Shown here: positions 1 to 10,479 of the stretch, piece after piece
How the letters are laid out: every line of letters starts with the position of its first letter
Position numbering within the stretch: position 1 is the first letter of the stretch
From: Gonapodya prolifera JEL478
Lineage: Eukaryota; Monoblepharomycota; Monoblepharidomycetes; Monoblepharidales; Gonapodyaceae
DNA length: 64,000 bases
Reading direction: 5' to 3'
Assembly (NCBI GenBank): GCA_001574975.1
Contig: KQ965819.1
Coordinates: forward strand, 45,636 to 109,635
Notes under the pieces: generated by a model
Seen by the model: the letters and a program-made list of their open reading frames with translations, nothing else
The model's database searches: none
What the model was told of the DNA's origin: nothing
Position numbers and translations under genes: made by a program

Positions 1-923
1 CTCCCGTCATATCTCAAATGGCTTGGTCTTGGGTCGCTCTTGTCCACGCTATTCGCTTCCGTAACCTCAATCGCCTCGAACTTGAGTGCCTGTGATACCC
101 TTTTCGTGTGAGTTGCTTTTCTCATTGGAACGGTGTGATGTTTCACCGACAAACGATTGCGGTATGCAATAGGTTTGGATGCTACTTCTACCAATTCGGA
201 AAACTTTTAGGCTGGATTACATAACTTATGCGCATATGGTCTCTCTCGGGACGAAACCGGGCTCTTCTCCTTTATCAACATGCTTCGCCGTGTTTACATT
301 TACACTCAACGTCTCGTAAGTGCGGTGACCGCTTCCTCTTCTCCTTCCCTTACAATGCTTGTTAGTTTTTGTGCACTAATGGTTGGTGTTCGATCATTGC
401 CTCGGCTATGCTCGCCGGGACTTTTCGCTTCATAGGAATGGATCCGCTTCTTGTACTACGTTGCGCCATTCTCGACGGTCTTATTCCCGTTGTATCTCGC
501 AGAAATTTATGTGGTGTACCTGCGAAAGCTCTTCAGGTCAAGCAAAGCCATGGCACGACCAGGTATGGACGGGACGAAGATGAAGGTACAATCGTTCATG
601 AACATGTTTGGCCGGAGCGTTTTCGTTCTTGTCCTAGAAGCAGTGCTTTTGGGAGCAAAGTACCTTACCTTTTGGTGGGTTCGTCTGAATTCTTGTCCAA
701 AGCGACCCTGAGAATTACGTGCTGACCAACAATCCACGCCAAAAAAAAGCCTGGGACCAACAATGACCTTCTCTTTTTCATTTTCATGAGGGGTGGTCAA
801 GCTTTCCTCGACCTCGCCTACGTTCTCTACATTCGGAGCTTTGCATTGGATCTCCGGCGGGGAACTGCTGGTATGAATTCGCGCTCGGACGCGGACGTAT
901 ACCCGGAAAACCGAGCAACATAG
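1..923 (+). pseudogene. Tandem membrane-protein paralog 1, 5'-truncated and degenerate
   Basis: The window opens inside this gene. Bases 1-107 read LPSYLKWLGLGSLL and end at a GTGAGT donor. Paralogs 3 and 4 have the same segment (LPAQLKWLPLGSL, LPHQLKWLPFSAL) with the same downstream donor. The next exon (from about 171, after an AATAG acceptor) reads GCYFYQFGKLLGWIT and hits TAA at 222-224, then continues as RIWSLSGRN, a motif shared by the paralogs. A later exon (SLPRLCSPG...) has a second in-frame TAG at 433-435. The last exon gives LDLAYVLYIRSFALDLRR and stops at 921-923. Hydrophobic segments alternate with short charged loops, so the family is a multi-pass membrane protein. I do not recognise it. 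Two nonsense codons make this copy most likely a pseudogene. Confidence 0.6.
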
Positions 924-954
924 CCATCTAAATACAGTCCAGAATTATTTCTCA

Positions 955-1242
955 TATTATATGGGGAGGGCAAATCCCTCTGGACATTTGCTATGTCATC
1001 TACATCAAGAGCTTTGCGCGGGACTTGCACCCAGCAGCTGGGAAGTCCTCAAGCATATCCACTACTGTTGAAGGAGGTTTCGAGCAGCCAAGAAAGAAGT
1101 AAAAGGTGGACGACGTCCGGTCGCCTCGGCGTTTCCTGAAGCTATCACAGGATTCCAGCATGTGGATTTCCGGGCGGAGCGAAACGTCATTGCTACTGCT
1201 GATATGTCGCGGGCATTAGAGTCTGCGCTGGGGGATGACTAA
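955..1242 (+). pseudogene. Paralog fragment: C-terminal end of the same membrane family
   Basis: A second, partial copy directly follows paralog 1. It starts abruptly with GQIPLDICYVIYIKSFARDL, which matches the last membrane segment and basic tail of the other paralogs. It then stops, and in another frame ends with ITGFQHVDF and TADMSRALESALGDD before TAA at 1240-1242. Paralog 4 ends with the close equivalent VTGFQPVG...TADMSRAFRSAFDPSE. Nothing upstream of the last membrane segment is present, so this is a leftover of unequal exchange or deletion in the tandem array. No function is expected. Confidence 0.55.
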
Positions 1243-1403
1243 AAAAGTACCATAACTTATCGTCTGTGTTTGCATAAATCAGGTTTATAACATACGCCCC
1301 GGAGTGGCAGATGTACTGGAGTGTAACATCCACGAATAAGTTACCAAGGGCAGGTCCAGAAGGCGTATGGGCAGTTAACCAAGTCTGGGCTCGAACCATC
1401 ACA

Positions 1404-2875
1404 CTATTTTTTCATGGGAATTCCTCTTTCCTCCGCAGCTCTCCTTGCACTCCTCCCCAATCTATCCACAACATCAGCATCTGTCCCTTGCTGCAGCAGA
1501 AAGGCGGCAAGCTGGGCATCTTGTCGTTCTACGGCAAAGAACAGAGGCGTAGCGCCACCTATGAGAATGGCGACTGTTTACTTTCGCACCTAAAAATCCA
1601 CGAGGATTTGAGCAACTTCCACTGTCCACGCGTAGTGCAGTGTGCTGTGATGTGGCATAACCTCTTGTCCAGCGTCAACACATGCTTTTCGTTCGATGAG
1701 CAGCTTAAAGAGTTACTTGTTCTTCATTTTACATGCGACATGCAGAGCACTTCCCACACCCGCAAAGTCAATATCTGCACCACTGTCCAAAAGAAACAGC
1801 AGAATATCCAGGTTACCGCTCTCGCACGCACAAAGGAGCGGCGTGGGTACGTTGTGAAACAAAATATTGTTTGGTCTGGCCCTGTTCACCAAGGCGCCGT
1901 TCTGAACCAACAGGCGTACGGCTTCAAGGTGACCGCTCGAGCATGCCACCATGAGGGGAGTAAGAACGGGCTTGGTGCTGTTGAAGGGGGCCTCGATGCT
2001 GAACCCAGCCTTCACCAGTAGCACAATAACGGCACGACTACCACTTTTTGCAAGCCACGGAGACAAGAGCGTCATCGCTTTCATACGTGCCAAGCGAGGC
2101 GCTCCTTTTTGTCCAGGTTTTCAAGTCACGAGGAGACGCGTGATCCAGGAGAAGGTGGACAGTCCCTGCGCGACCCTCTTGACAAGCCTTCTGAAGAGAG
2201 CCCGCAGTTGGACGCGCCCAGCATGAGAGCAGGGTCTCTAGAACATCGTTGTGACAGCTGTTCGCAACGGCTTCGACCACAGGGTGTATCAAACACGCGT
2301 CTTCGTTTGTGTTCACTCCTTTCTCACAAAGGAACCGCACCGCCGCGTTCGAGCGGGCTTTGCACGCCAGTATGAGGGCCGTTGTGTGGAAGAGGTACTG
2401 GCGCGGAGTCGTATTCGTCTGACTCTCTGAATCCTCGTCGAAACGGTCGACGTATGGGTCACGTACGCGTATGCGTCTGGGTCGGAGTTGTCGGTCGGTA
2501 CTGACTGGCCCTGCTGCCGCAACAAGATCGGGAATAATTCACAATCTCGTTTATCCACAAACCAAATGTTGTTCGTTGTATGGATGTCTGCGTTGAGAAC
2601 TGTACGGTGCCGGACGAGGAGAGTGTTCACATCAGCCCCCATCCGCAAGAGGGCATCCAGAACACTGGTGTCTTCCGTCCTTACGGCTCGCAGCAGCTCC
2701 GTCGCAAATGCCTCATGTGTCAAGCCAAATCGCACCATGGCCCGTTTAGCAACTGGAACTGGATCGTCGGAGAAAAGGCGGTAGAGACCCCGATTGAGCG
2801 CATTGGTGGGTAGACAGAGAGGATGATTGGTCCAGCACTTTGAAATGCGGAGGGTGAGTTCGGGTTTGTCTGCGC
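1404..2875 (-). pseudogene. Ankyrin-repeat protein, interrupted by frameshifts and in-frame stops
   Basis: The - strand encodes several ankyrin repeats: TPLMVACSSGHLEAVRLLV, TPLLCACESGNLDILLFLL, ALHVACKMKNK, and near the C-terminus GATPLFFAVERQDAQLAAFLL. Ankyrin repeats are protein-binding modules and the partner is unknown. The frame is broken: a one-base excess in an A5 run (+ strand T5 at 2045-2049) shifts it, another shift lies near 2455, and stops fall in frame at 1713-1715 (TAA), 1590-1592 (TAG) and 1578-1580 (TAA), after which ankyrin-like sequence continues to a TAG at 1404-1406. A 31-nt GTGCGA...ATAG stretch could be spliced out but is too short for a normal intron. The 5' exon seems to begin after an ATTAG acceptor at 2876, and the true start was not found. 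It sits inside the tandem membrane-protein array, on the opposite strand. Confidence 0.6.
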
Positions 2876-3282
2876 CTAATCATGCGGTAATGATGCCTGC
2901 CTGGCGAAACCCGACCCACCTCTTGGGGCCTCTATTCGAAGACCCTTACTAACTCGTTCCGTTCTCCACATAGCGCACCCTCGAATGGATGTGGCGGACC
3001 TACCTCGCCCAGTCAATGGGACCAAGCACCAGATCTGCAGGGCCATCTGTATTCCGGCCTAAAGGAATCAAAATCATCCACACATATCATTTTTCTTGAC
3101 TCCAGCACAAAAACAACGTGCCGAATGCCTGCAGTTATTCCACCAGCGGTTCTCTGCCACCTACTTCTCAACCAAGAGTAAGATGATCGGAGAAGAATCC
3201 CGTTCCCTGGATCCACACCAAGTTACTTTCGCAAGCGGAACTTGATAACTTAAAAGCTCACATTCCCAAGCAATTCGGTTGA
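2876..3282. other. Intergenic or unassigned first exon(s) of the ankyrin gene
   Basis: No convincing product here. The upstream exon or exons and promoter of the - strand ankyrin gene should lie in this stretch, but no start codon followed by a good donor could be chosen. The only open frame (67 codons, - strand, 3013-3216) has no recognisable feature. Confidence 0.3.
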
Positions 3283-4143
3283 TGGCAAGTGATGGGTCGA
3301 TCTTTGCTCCGCCGGACACCCTGTTGGACTTGCAGATTCATACGAACGGAACTCTTTTGGCGACGTTCGTATTCGTAAGCGGACACATTCCTAAATTCTT
3401 TGTTGCAACTTGCTCCGTGCTCACGTGATCTATTCCGCCCACTGGATACTCCATTGGTCCGTCATCGCCAACACCAGTGCTTTCGCCCAACTACTCATCA
3501 TCTTAACCTTCCTCCAAGAATGGCGCATAATAACGGCGCAGCTCAGATACATTGGCTTGCTGTTACTCGTGTCGACATTTATCTCATGCGTGCTCGCAAT
3601 GACTGGGAATTGCTTGCAATGCTTTCCATTTGTGGAGTGAGTATCAATGGGGACGACAGTGGGAATGATGGCGAAAGGCGTGATGGTACTTGTTGTAGAC
3701 GCCGCCATGCAGGTTTTTGGGAAGCTCACTGTGAGTCCGTTGTTACGGTGGTGCTTTTGCTTTTTGGAGATTGAGTATCCTCCAAATACTCTCATACTTC
3801 CTCCCGTCGACCTCATTTGATTCCACGTCGTCATCAGTCTCTCATTTCCCAGTCATACTTCTTCATCACATTCTGGTCCGGTCAACTCCTTATCGACATT
3901 CTCTACCTCCTCTACATCAAGTCCTTTGCTGTCGAACTCCGTGGGTGCACGCGCAACTCTGAGCTTAATTCGTCCACACCCGCCGGGGACTGTGGCGACA
4001 CCCCACCTCGCCCAGGAATAGGATCTCCAGAGAGTCCCGTCAAATTTGGGTTCCCTCCTGTGGTGACAGGGTTTGAGCCGCTCGGTGGTGTCACGGCGTT
4101 GGGACGTGGTCGAGACGGGGTGAGTACGTTGCAAATGTTATAG
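3283..4143 (+). pseudogene. Tandem membrane-protein paralog 2 with internal deletion
   Basis: It begins with ATG at 3283 (MASDGSIFAPPDTLLDLQIHTNG), aligned with LDLQIWTNG near the start of paralogs 3 and 4. A later exon carries a first hydrophobic block and ends NCLQCFPFVE at a GTGAGT donor, the equivalent of CYPFIE and CNPFVE in the others. The whole middle of the protein (the GCYLFQIGRF, LSGRN and LPRLC segments) is missing. The next family sequence is the late segment MAKGVMVLVVDAAMQVFGKLT, followed by the final membrane segment FFITFWSGQLLIDILYLLYIK. The tail (VTGFEPLGG) stays open to 4143, unlike the tails of paralogs 3 and 4. It is most likely an internally deleted, non-functional copy. 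Confidence 0.5.
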
Positions 4144-4353
4144 GTTATCATGTCCGCGATGGGAGAGAATGATTCATAAGTAATCGATTGAAATTTAGTC
4201 TCATTATATGTTCTGAATGTGATGTCATAGCCGTTCTGTTGCGCTGTAATTCCCCATCCTTTGATCACGCAAGTCGAGGGTGTGTCCCGATCGGCGAATG
4301 GAGCCTTCATCATGTAATCACCGACTTTGCAGCGCAGCTATTCTTCACAAAGA

Positions 4354-5465
4354 ATGTCTCTTCTTGTGGTTGCTCCCCGAGACAAAGCCCTTGATCTCCA
4401 AATATGGACAAATGGGGTCGCACTCTACAGGCAGGCGTCAATTTCCCGCTCACACCATCAAAATTCCACCGACCTGCTCACACTACCTGGCCTTCTCGAG
4501 CGATACAACGCAGTGGCCCAAACCCTCATCCTCTTCATATTCACGCAAGAGTGGAACGTCCTCCCTGCGCAGTTAAAGTGGCTCCCGCTCGGCTCCCTTG
4601 TGATCGTGCTTGCTTCAAACATCAGCGCGCTTCTTGGAAACGTTTACGCTTGCTACCCCTTTATTGAGTAAGTCAGCAAGATGGCGCTGCCTTTCAAGTT
4701 TTGCACAAATGTTTATAATCCCCGACATTCCTGGTGCAATCATGTTTCAAATGTCCCAATCCCACTAGAGCAGGCTGCTACCTCTTCCAAATAGGAAGAT
4801 TTTGTGGCGCGCTCACATAGATTCTTCGAGTTTGGATGCTCTCGGGTCGAAATCTATATCTCGCAGGTGTTGGGCTTGTCATCCTCATTGGATCCACAGC
4901 AATCTCCATTGGGTAAGAGAAAATCATCACCTCCAGGATTGACCAAGCAGCGCGAGCTCTTTTAATGATGTCCACTTACTGCAGGTACTGTGTTACTTTG
5001 ACTTCATTTCGTGGTTTGCCGAGAATGTGCATCCCGATCCCATTGTACTCGGTCAATAACGATCTGTTCCTGGAGACGGCGTGTACCACAACATTAACCT
5101 ACACGTATCTTGCTCTCTCGCTCACGTGAACTGTCTCCGGCAGGTCAAGGCATCTGGGCGCTAAGCGTCAAACATGAAGCTTCGTAGCTTCTTTGATATG
5201 TTTGCCAAAAGCGTATTGGTCATCTTCCTCGAAGGATTCAGGATACTTGCACAGAGAGTGGCGGTGAGTCACAATCTGTGGATTCTTGCCTGGCCATAGG
5301 CAGCCCGATGACCGTGCCCTGTAACGCTGATCTCCGCCAACTTCCATGACTGCCAGCCTTCCTCAGCACTTCTTTGTGGCACTTTGGGCTGGCCACATTG
5401 TTCTTGATCTTGCCTACGTAGTTTACATCAAAGGCTTTGCTATCGATCTTCGGCAATGTGCCTGA
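4354..5465 (+). pseudogene. Tandem membrane-protein paralog 3, full length but with an in-frame TAG
   Basis: This is the most complete copy of the N-terminal half. It has ATG at 4354 (MSLLVVAPRDKALDLQIWTNG) and an open exon to about 4669 ending NVYACYPFIE at a GTAAGT donor. The second exon starts after CACTAG with GCYLFQIGRFCGALT, then meets TAG at 4818-4820. The frame continues with LRVWMLSGRNLYLAGVGL to a donor near 4911. Paralog 4 has TAC (Tyr) at the homologous codon. Later exons carry FFDMFAKSVLVIFLEGF and the final FFVALWAGHIVLDLAYVVYIK, ending in TGA at 5463-5465. About seven hydrophobic segments are predicted by eye. The family is unknown. The gene would work only if the stop is read through or edited. 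Confidence 0.55.
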
Positions 5466-5934
5466 TTATCGCTTGCATGACTTCGTATGTTGCCTGCGTC
5501 CATGATTTGCTGCTCGTTTTGTCCGTCTGACCATCTGGCCGGCAGAATCGCTGAACTAGTTTATCCACTCCGACCGCAGCCCAACTGCACGAATAGCGCC
5601 GAATATGACGAGCTCGCCACACTCCACAGTCGAAATTTATTTGGGCCTGGCCCCAAATAGTTTTCGGTTTTTGTCACGGATACCTTGCACCAATTTCTTC
5701 ACATATATATCACAAATTCAAACTGAGGAACTACGATCCCAGTGTTTGATCCGTAGCTAGCACTAGCACAGCACCGATTAGAGCCAGCCCAGCTCAGGCG
5801 AGCTTTGGGCGTGATCACACCCAATTTTTGCTACTCCCAAACAATTCTTGGACCTAGCGAGAGGGAGCATTCCGATCGGCGAATGCTGCCTCATCGAGTA
5901 ATCACCGACTTTACATCGCAGCTGTTTACATTAA
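5466..5934. other. Spacer between paralogs 3 and 4
   Basis: No coding segment of the family is visible. The last 60 bases before paralog 4 (...cgatcggcgaatg...cctcatcgagtaatcaccgac) resemble the bases just upstream of paralog 3 (about 4290-4345), so the promoter region was duplicated along with the gene. Confidence 0.4.
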
Positions 5935-7247
5935 ATGTCTCTCCCAGCGGTTGCGCCCCGAGACAATGCTCTTGATCTTCAAATATGGACCAACGGGGGC
6001 GGACTCGCAAGGCAAGTGTGGTCAACCTTTCACACAGGAGCAATCCCGGGACATGCTCACACTCCCTGTCCCACCTGGGCGACACAGCGCAGTAACCCGA
6101 ACTCTTACACTCTTTATATTTATGCAGGAGTGGAGCGTTCTCCCTCACCAGTTGAAGTGGCTCCCCTTCAGCGCACTTGCGATTATGCTTGCTGCAAACA
6201 TCAGTGGGCTTCTTGGAAATGTTTATGCTTGCAACCCATTTGTCGAGTAAGTCAATTCAACGCCCAAGTCTTGGCGTCTTTGACTTTTCCAATATTTTGT
6301 TCATCTCTCACCTTTCCAACTTTACTTGACATTGTTAAGGGCCGGATGCTTTCTCTTCCAAATCGGAAAATTTTGCGAGGCACTTACGTACATTTTTCGA
6401 ATCTGGAAGCTTTCAGGTCGAAATATATATCTCACAGGTGCAGGATTTGCTCTTCACATTGGATCTGCTGCAACCGTTTTGGGGTATGTGTGACACTTGG
6501 CGACAATTATAGGCAGGGTTAACCCGGCAGTACGTCCCTTTTGAATACGGCAGGTTCTGCGCCACGGGGACTTCGTTTCGTGCTCTGCCACGACTTTGCA
6601 TTCCTATCCCGCGGCTCCCTGTCAATAATGACCTGTTCTCGGCGATAGCGTACACCACGCCATTGACCTATATATATCTCGCTCTAGCTCATGTCTACTG
6701 CCTCCGACAGTACAAGGTGTCAGCGACCGCGTCAAATCGAAAGCTTCGAAGCTTCCTTGATATGCTGGCCAAAAGCGTTTTGGTAATTATCCTGGAAGCC
6801 CTGAGCGCACTTGTTATGAGAGTAGTGGTGAGTCACATTTTCCTGAACGTTGGCGGGCTATGCGCCCCCGATTACCTTGGTCTGAAGTGCTTGACCGTGT
6901 GAACAAAGGGCGCATATAACCCCCAATCGTTCTTTGTTTCCCTTTGGGTTGGACAAGTCGTTCTTGATCTTGCTTATGTTGTTTACATCAAAGGCTTTGC
7001 CGTCGATCTTAGTTAAGCATCCCAACAGGAAGGAGACCCTACGAAAATTGATCCTTCGTTGACAGCGCATCAGGCAGGGCACGGTGTTAACGGGTTTCAA
7101 AAGGACACTATGAAAACGGACAACCACCATAAATTTCCCCTCGTGACCGGTTTCCAACCTGTCGGTACTCCAGATCGCCCTGTTCTCATGACGGCCGATA
7201 TGTCCAGAGCGTTTCGCTCAGCCTTCGACCCTTCCGAGGTAAAATAA
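5935..7247 (+). pseudogene. Tandem membrane-protein paralog 4, near-complete with frame damage
   Basis: It starts MSLPAVAPRDNALDLQIWTNG (ATG 5935), matching paralog 3. Relative to that copy it has lost two bases in the segment just after AGGCA (about 6020-6070), so the rest of exon 1 (SAVTRTLTLFIFMQEWSVLP...NVYACNPFVE) reads in another frame. Later exons are intact: GCFLFQIGKFCEALTYIF, LSGRNIYL, LPRLCIPIPRLP, FLDMLAKSVLVIILEALSAL and FFVSLWVGQVVLDLAYVVYIK. TAA at 7014-7016 then precedes an open tail (ASQQEGDPTK...VTGFQPVG...TADMSRAFRSAF) that paralog 2 has in frame. The true C-terminus therefore was either at 7014 or at 7247. Function unknown. Confidence 0.5.
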
Positions 7248-7355
7248 TTAACGATTCACTTAACATTAATATTATTTCTTTGGAAGTACGATGTACGATT
7301 TGGCAATTGCAGTAAAATGAATGTTCCGTGTCCGGTTTCTGACCCGAGTGTGATC

Positions 7356-7895
7356 TCAGCTACCGCCCGACATCGCCGAGTCCACTTTGCTCGCTCCTGT
7401 TTTGATTGCCTCTAGCAATATTTGAGACGAGTTCAATATCTGTGGGGCAAACACCGGGCGCTATTGATCCCACTAGTCAGAGAAATGTACTGCAGGTCAG
7501 TCGCCCACCTTCCGGTACACATCCTCCGCCTCAGTCAGTAGCTTTTCCGCTTCCGCGAGCGCCTCCTTCCTACGAGCCTTGCCCCTCTCCACGGCAGCCA
7601 AGCGCGCTCGAAGCTTTTCGATTTCATCTTCCAGAGCGGTTTGGGTCAAATCATCGTCACGAAGGAGGCGAAGAAGACTGTCATCGCGTGGCCAGAGGAA
7701 AGAGCAAATCGTGAGTCCAAGAATCACTCGACGTCGGCGACTGGGCGGGAATGCTCTGTAACTTCACTTTTCACGTTGCTCGCGGAGTTGGTCGATTGAT
7801 TTGGCAAGCTCGTTGTTGAATGATTGCAAAGAAGAGTAGGGTAGAATACCCTGGGAGGCGGAAGACGATCGAGGTCCGCTGGGGAAAGACGACAT
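7356..7895 (-). CDS. SSNA1: SSNA1/DIP13-like basal-body coiled-coil protein
   Basis: Spliced - strand model: exons 7895-7768, 7677-7509 and 7439-7356, 381 nt, 126 residues (human SSNA1 is about 119). The ATG at 7895 opens a short Ser-rich lead. LQSFNNELAKSIDQLREQRE follows, matching the LQNYNNEL...CIEEL start of the SSNA1 family. A continuous coiled coil follows (TALEDEIEKLRARLAAVERG, KRKEALAEAEK-type heptads), then VYRK joined to ILNSSQILLEAIKTG, the family's YLKILESSQ block. Both introns have GT..AG ends and keep phase. SSNA1 family proteins form microtubule-associated fibrils at centrioles and basal bodies (Chlamydomonas DIP13). In fungi this fits species with flagellate zoospores. The stop (TGA, 7356-7358) is followed by the ALG8-bearing - strand block on the other side. 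Confidence 0.85.
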
Positions 7896-7953
7896 GATTC
7901 TGTTCGCTGTGGTCACTCGCTCAATTCTGACGATTTCCAAAGCTACATTTCCA

Positions 7954-10356
7954 CTACGCAGTTTTGTTTTTCAGGTGTTTGGAAGCATCCGATACGGTAT
8001 TCGTCGTCATTTGGACCCACAGTCCGAGAAGACCAACTGCACACCACACCGACGTCAAAGCGAGTGGCGCGAACGCCCATGCAGGAGCGAACAGGGGGAG
8101 AATGAACTCAGAGAGCGTGATTACGATGGGGAATGCCCGGGTATGGAGACGAGTGAGGAGAGGGGGTTGTGCGGTAGTCGGTGCACCTCTGTAATTCCAA
8201 GATTGATATTGACACCGATAGTAGAGCTTGGCAAAAACTCACTTTGCAAACAGGTCTTGTGTGAGAAGCATGTATGCGGCTAGAATCGTGAACTTGATCA
8301 GGGTTTCTAAGTAAGTGGCGAAAGAGCACATCGTTAGGTCGACTGCTCGGTATGAAATTCTCTTTGACAAGGCTCTCACCATTCGACCGATGAAGTAACG
8401 GAAACAAACTGTAGTAGGATATGAGATTCATCGGTTGCACGAAACTCTGGTAACCCGGATCGATCGAAGCAAGTAACCTGAATATCGGAGGGTACAAATC
8501 TCCATGTCGAGCCGTGACACTTGTCCCAAAGATCTCACGCACTCACAACAGCGGTACCGTTACCAGTATGACTGCCTTTTCGTGAACGTGCCACCCCAAC
8601 AGGAAGGAAGCAAATGCGCACGAGACCAGTGACGCCAGAAAAACGACCTGCGGGCGCTGTGGACTCGGCGTGGACGAACTATTTTTCGAGCGACCTGAAG
8701 AAAAGTAGAGATGGACAAGGGACGGCTGTCACACCGAGCCTTATTAATCATCGAACAAGCATATTTGGTGGTGCTTGGATTCTCACCAACATTGCCAACA
8801 ATGTCGCCCCCACCGTGACGCCAGGTCTCACGTCTGCCAGAACCGCGAACCTGACGTCCTCCACCACCCCTCGTGTCGCACTCCGCATGGCTTCCGCGTC
8901 GATTGGGAGTCGCAGCAGTCTGAACGCAAGGGCTAGTGCTCTGTCCAACGCCACGTAGAGCGCCCAGAAGTTTGGGGCCCAGTAGGCGTGGACAAGACCG
9001 CGCCGGAAGGGGAACAGACGTGAGATGATTTGTGAGAGGTGGGCGAGTGGTGCCGATGGAGTCGATGCAAGGAATGGGAGGAAGGAAATGCAAAATATGG
9101 AGAGGACGGAAGAAGCGAGGAGAACAAAGTTTGGGTAATCAAAAGTCGAGAGGAGGGCTTTTAAGGATGTGAGAGGATCTGGAAGCGCTTCAGTTTACAG
9201 GTACACAATCCCCACGCCACATTCCAAGAGACGAACGTACCTTTGCTTGCGACTCGGAGCCCCTTTGTCCCATTTTTCGTAGAGTCCGCCTGAAAGCAGA
9301 AGTGCCGCAGTAAATAAATGAAGTAAGCGGGTGCAAGGTACAGGAATATGTGCTTCAAGTTGAGCAGCACCGCGAAAATTGCTCCACCCAGTAAGTCATT
9401 CCCCTAATATAGAAGTACAATTTGGAGGGCTCGCTCACGTCCCGTCGGTAATCGTCGCGATCGCTCACCTCCATAATCTCAGCAACACTCCACAGGAGTA
9501 CTCCAAAGAGGAATCCGTTGTATTGGAAGTGTATCGAGTCAACAATGAGAAACCCCGGGTTCAGGAACGTCGCTCCGAGAAGGAGATTACGCTTGGCGGA
9601 CGTTGTTTCCAAAGGCAAGACTTTCGGGGAATAATACAGCCTTCAAAAATAGCCCCCAAAGACTTCAGAAAGCGGTGAGGTGAAGAGCATACACCACAAC
9701 GCACTTTATCAGCGCTCTCAGAAGCACGACCTCGCTCATGATTACAGTCGTCCGGTGCACCACGACGGTCATCCAGCTGTCGTACCCGTCGGCGAACAGC
9801 TCGAGCATCCTCCAGTCCCCCGTGAGCCACGCCGCGGGAGCCACGATTGCGTGGGCGAGTATCCATTCGAAGAAGGCAAAGAAGGGTGGGTAGTCGAGGG
9901 TCCATTGAGAGGTTTCCTGATTCGGATCAAAGTGCGTACGGTTACGAGCGATCGGAAGGGAACGCGAACACGACAATTACATCATAGTACCACGATTTGA
10001 GAGGAAGATTGTATGTAATTGCCAGCCAGTTGCGGTGAACCTCAAAATCCGTAGACCGACTGTACTTCGGACATGGGTGTTAGAACGGGAACGGCCCGGC
10101 GTCGCGGTCTTTTGTCAGGTCGAAAGCATGAAACGTACTATGCGGGAAAGAGGAGGACCTTGATGGCGGTGCTGACACCGAAGAGCGTGGCAATGAAGGT
10201 CCAGTCTGGTTTGACGGTAGGAAGTGGCGATTTCTGAGACGATGAGCTGAAGGGATCGAAATCGGGAATTGAAGCGATCGCACGTGAGTGCTTTTCTGGC
10301 GTGGAGACGTACAATTCACCGGAGGAACGAGGTGGAGATGTTGATGTGCGTGCCAT
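7954..10356 (-). CDS. ALG8: Dolichyl-P-Glc:Glc1Man9GlcNAc2-PP-dolichol alpha-1,3-glucosyltransferase
   Basis: Ten exons (10356-10139, 10059-9981, 9916-9705, 9640-9469, 9403-9241, 9187-8787, 8656-8547, 8477-8380, 8306-8243, 8188-7954) total 1752 nt and close in frame, giving 583 residues. The enzyme adds the second glucose to the lipid-linked oligosaccharide in the ER lumen. Diagnostic motifs are [37 protein letters not shown] (ALG8 type, not the ALG6 LDYPPLTAY), [77 protein letters not shown] and [10 protein letters not shown]. Many hydrophobic spans fit a GT-C multi-pass enzyme. The start codon gives a 60-residue cytosolic Ser/Pro-rich lead before the first membrane span; a longer upstream start is possible. 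The exon 7 acceptor has two in-frame options 9 nt apart. Confidence 0.92.
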
Positions 10357-10479
10357 GAACGATTGGCCTTCATTTACCCGGTTAGTTACAGCAGCAAATC
10401 GTCTAAAGTCTGTGTGTCTATTCACTTCTAGAAAGACTCTGTCTCTACTGTTAATGCGAGATGGTGGCATCAATACTGT

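Noticed and set aside
1560-1592. 31-nt intron (GTGCGA...ATAG) removing one stop of the ankyrin gene
   Set aside because: Far shorter than the introns seen elsewhere in the window (about 50-80 nt or more), and it would change the frame of the next repeat.
1311-2021. 236-codon + strand open frame
   Set aside because: It lies antisense to the ankyrin-repeat coding sequence and has no domain; a shadow frame.
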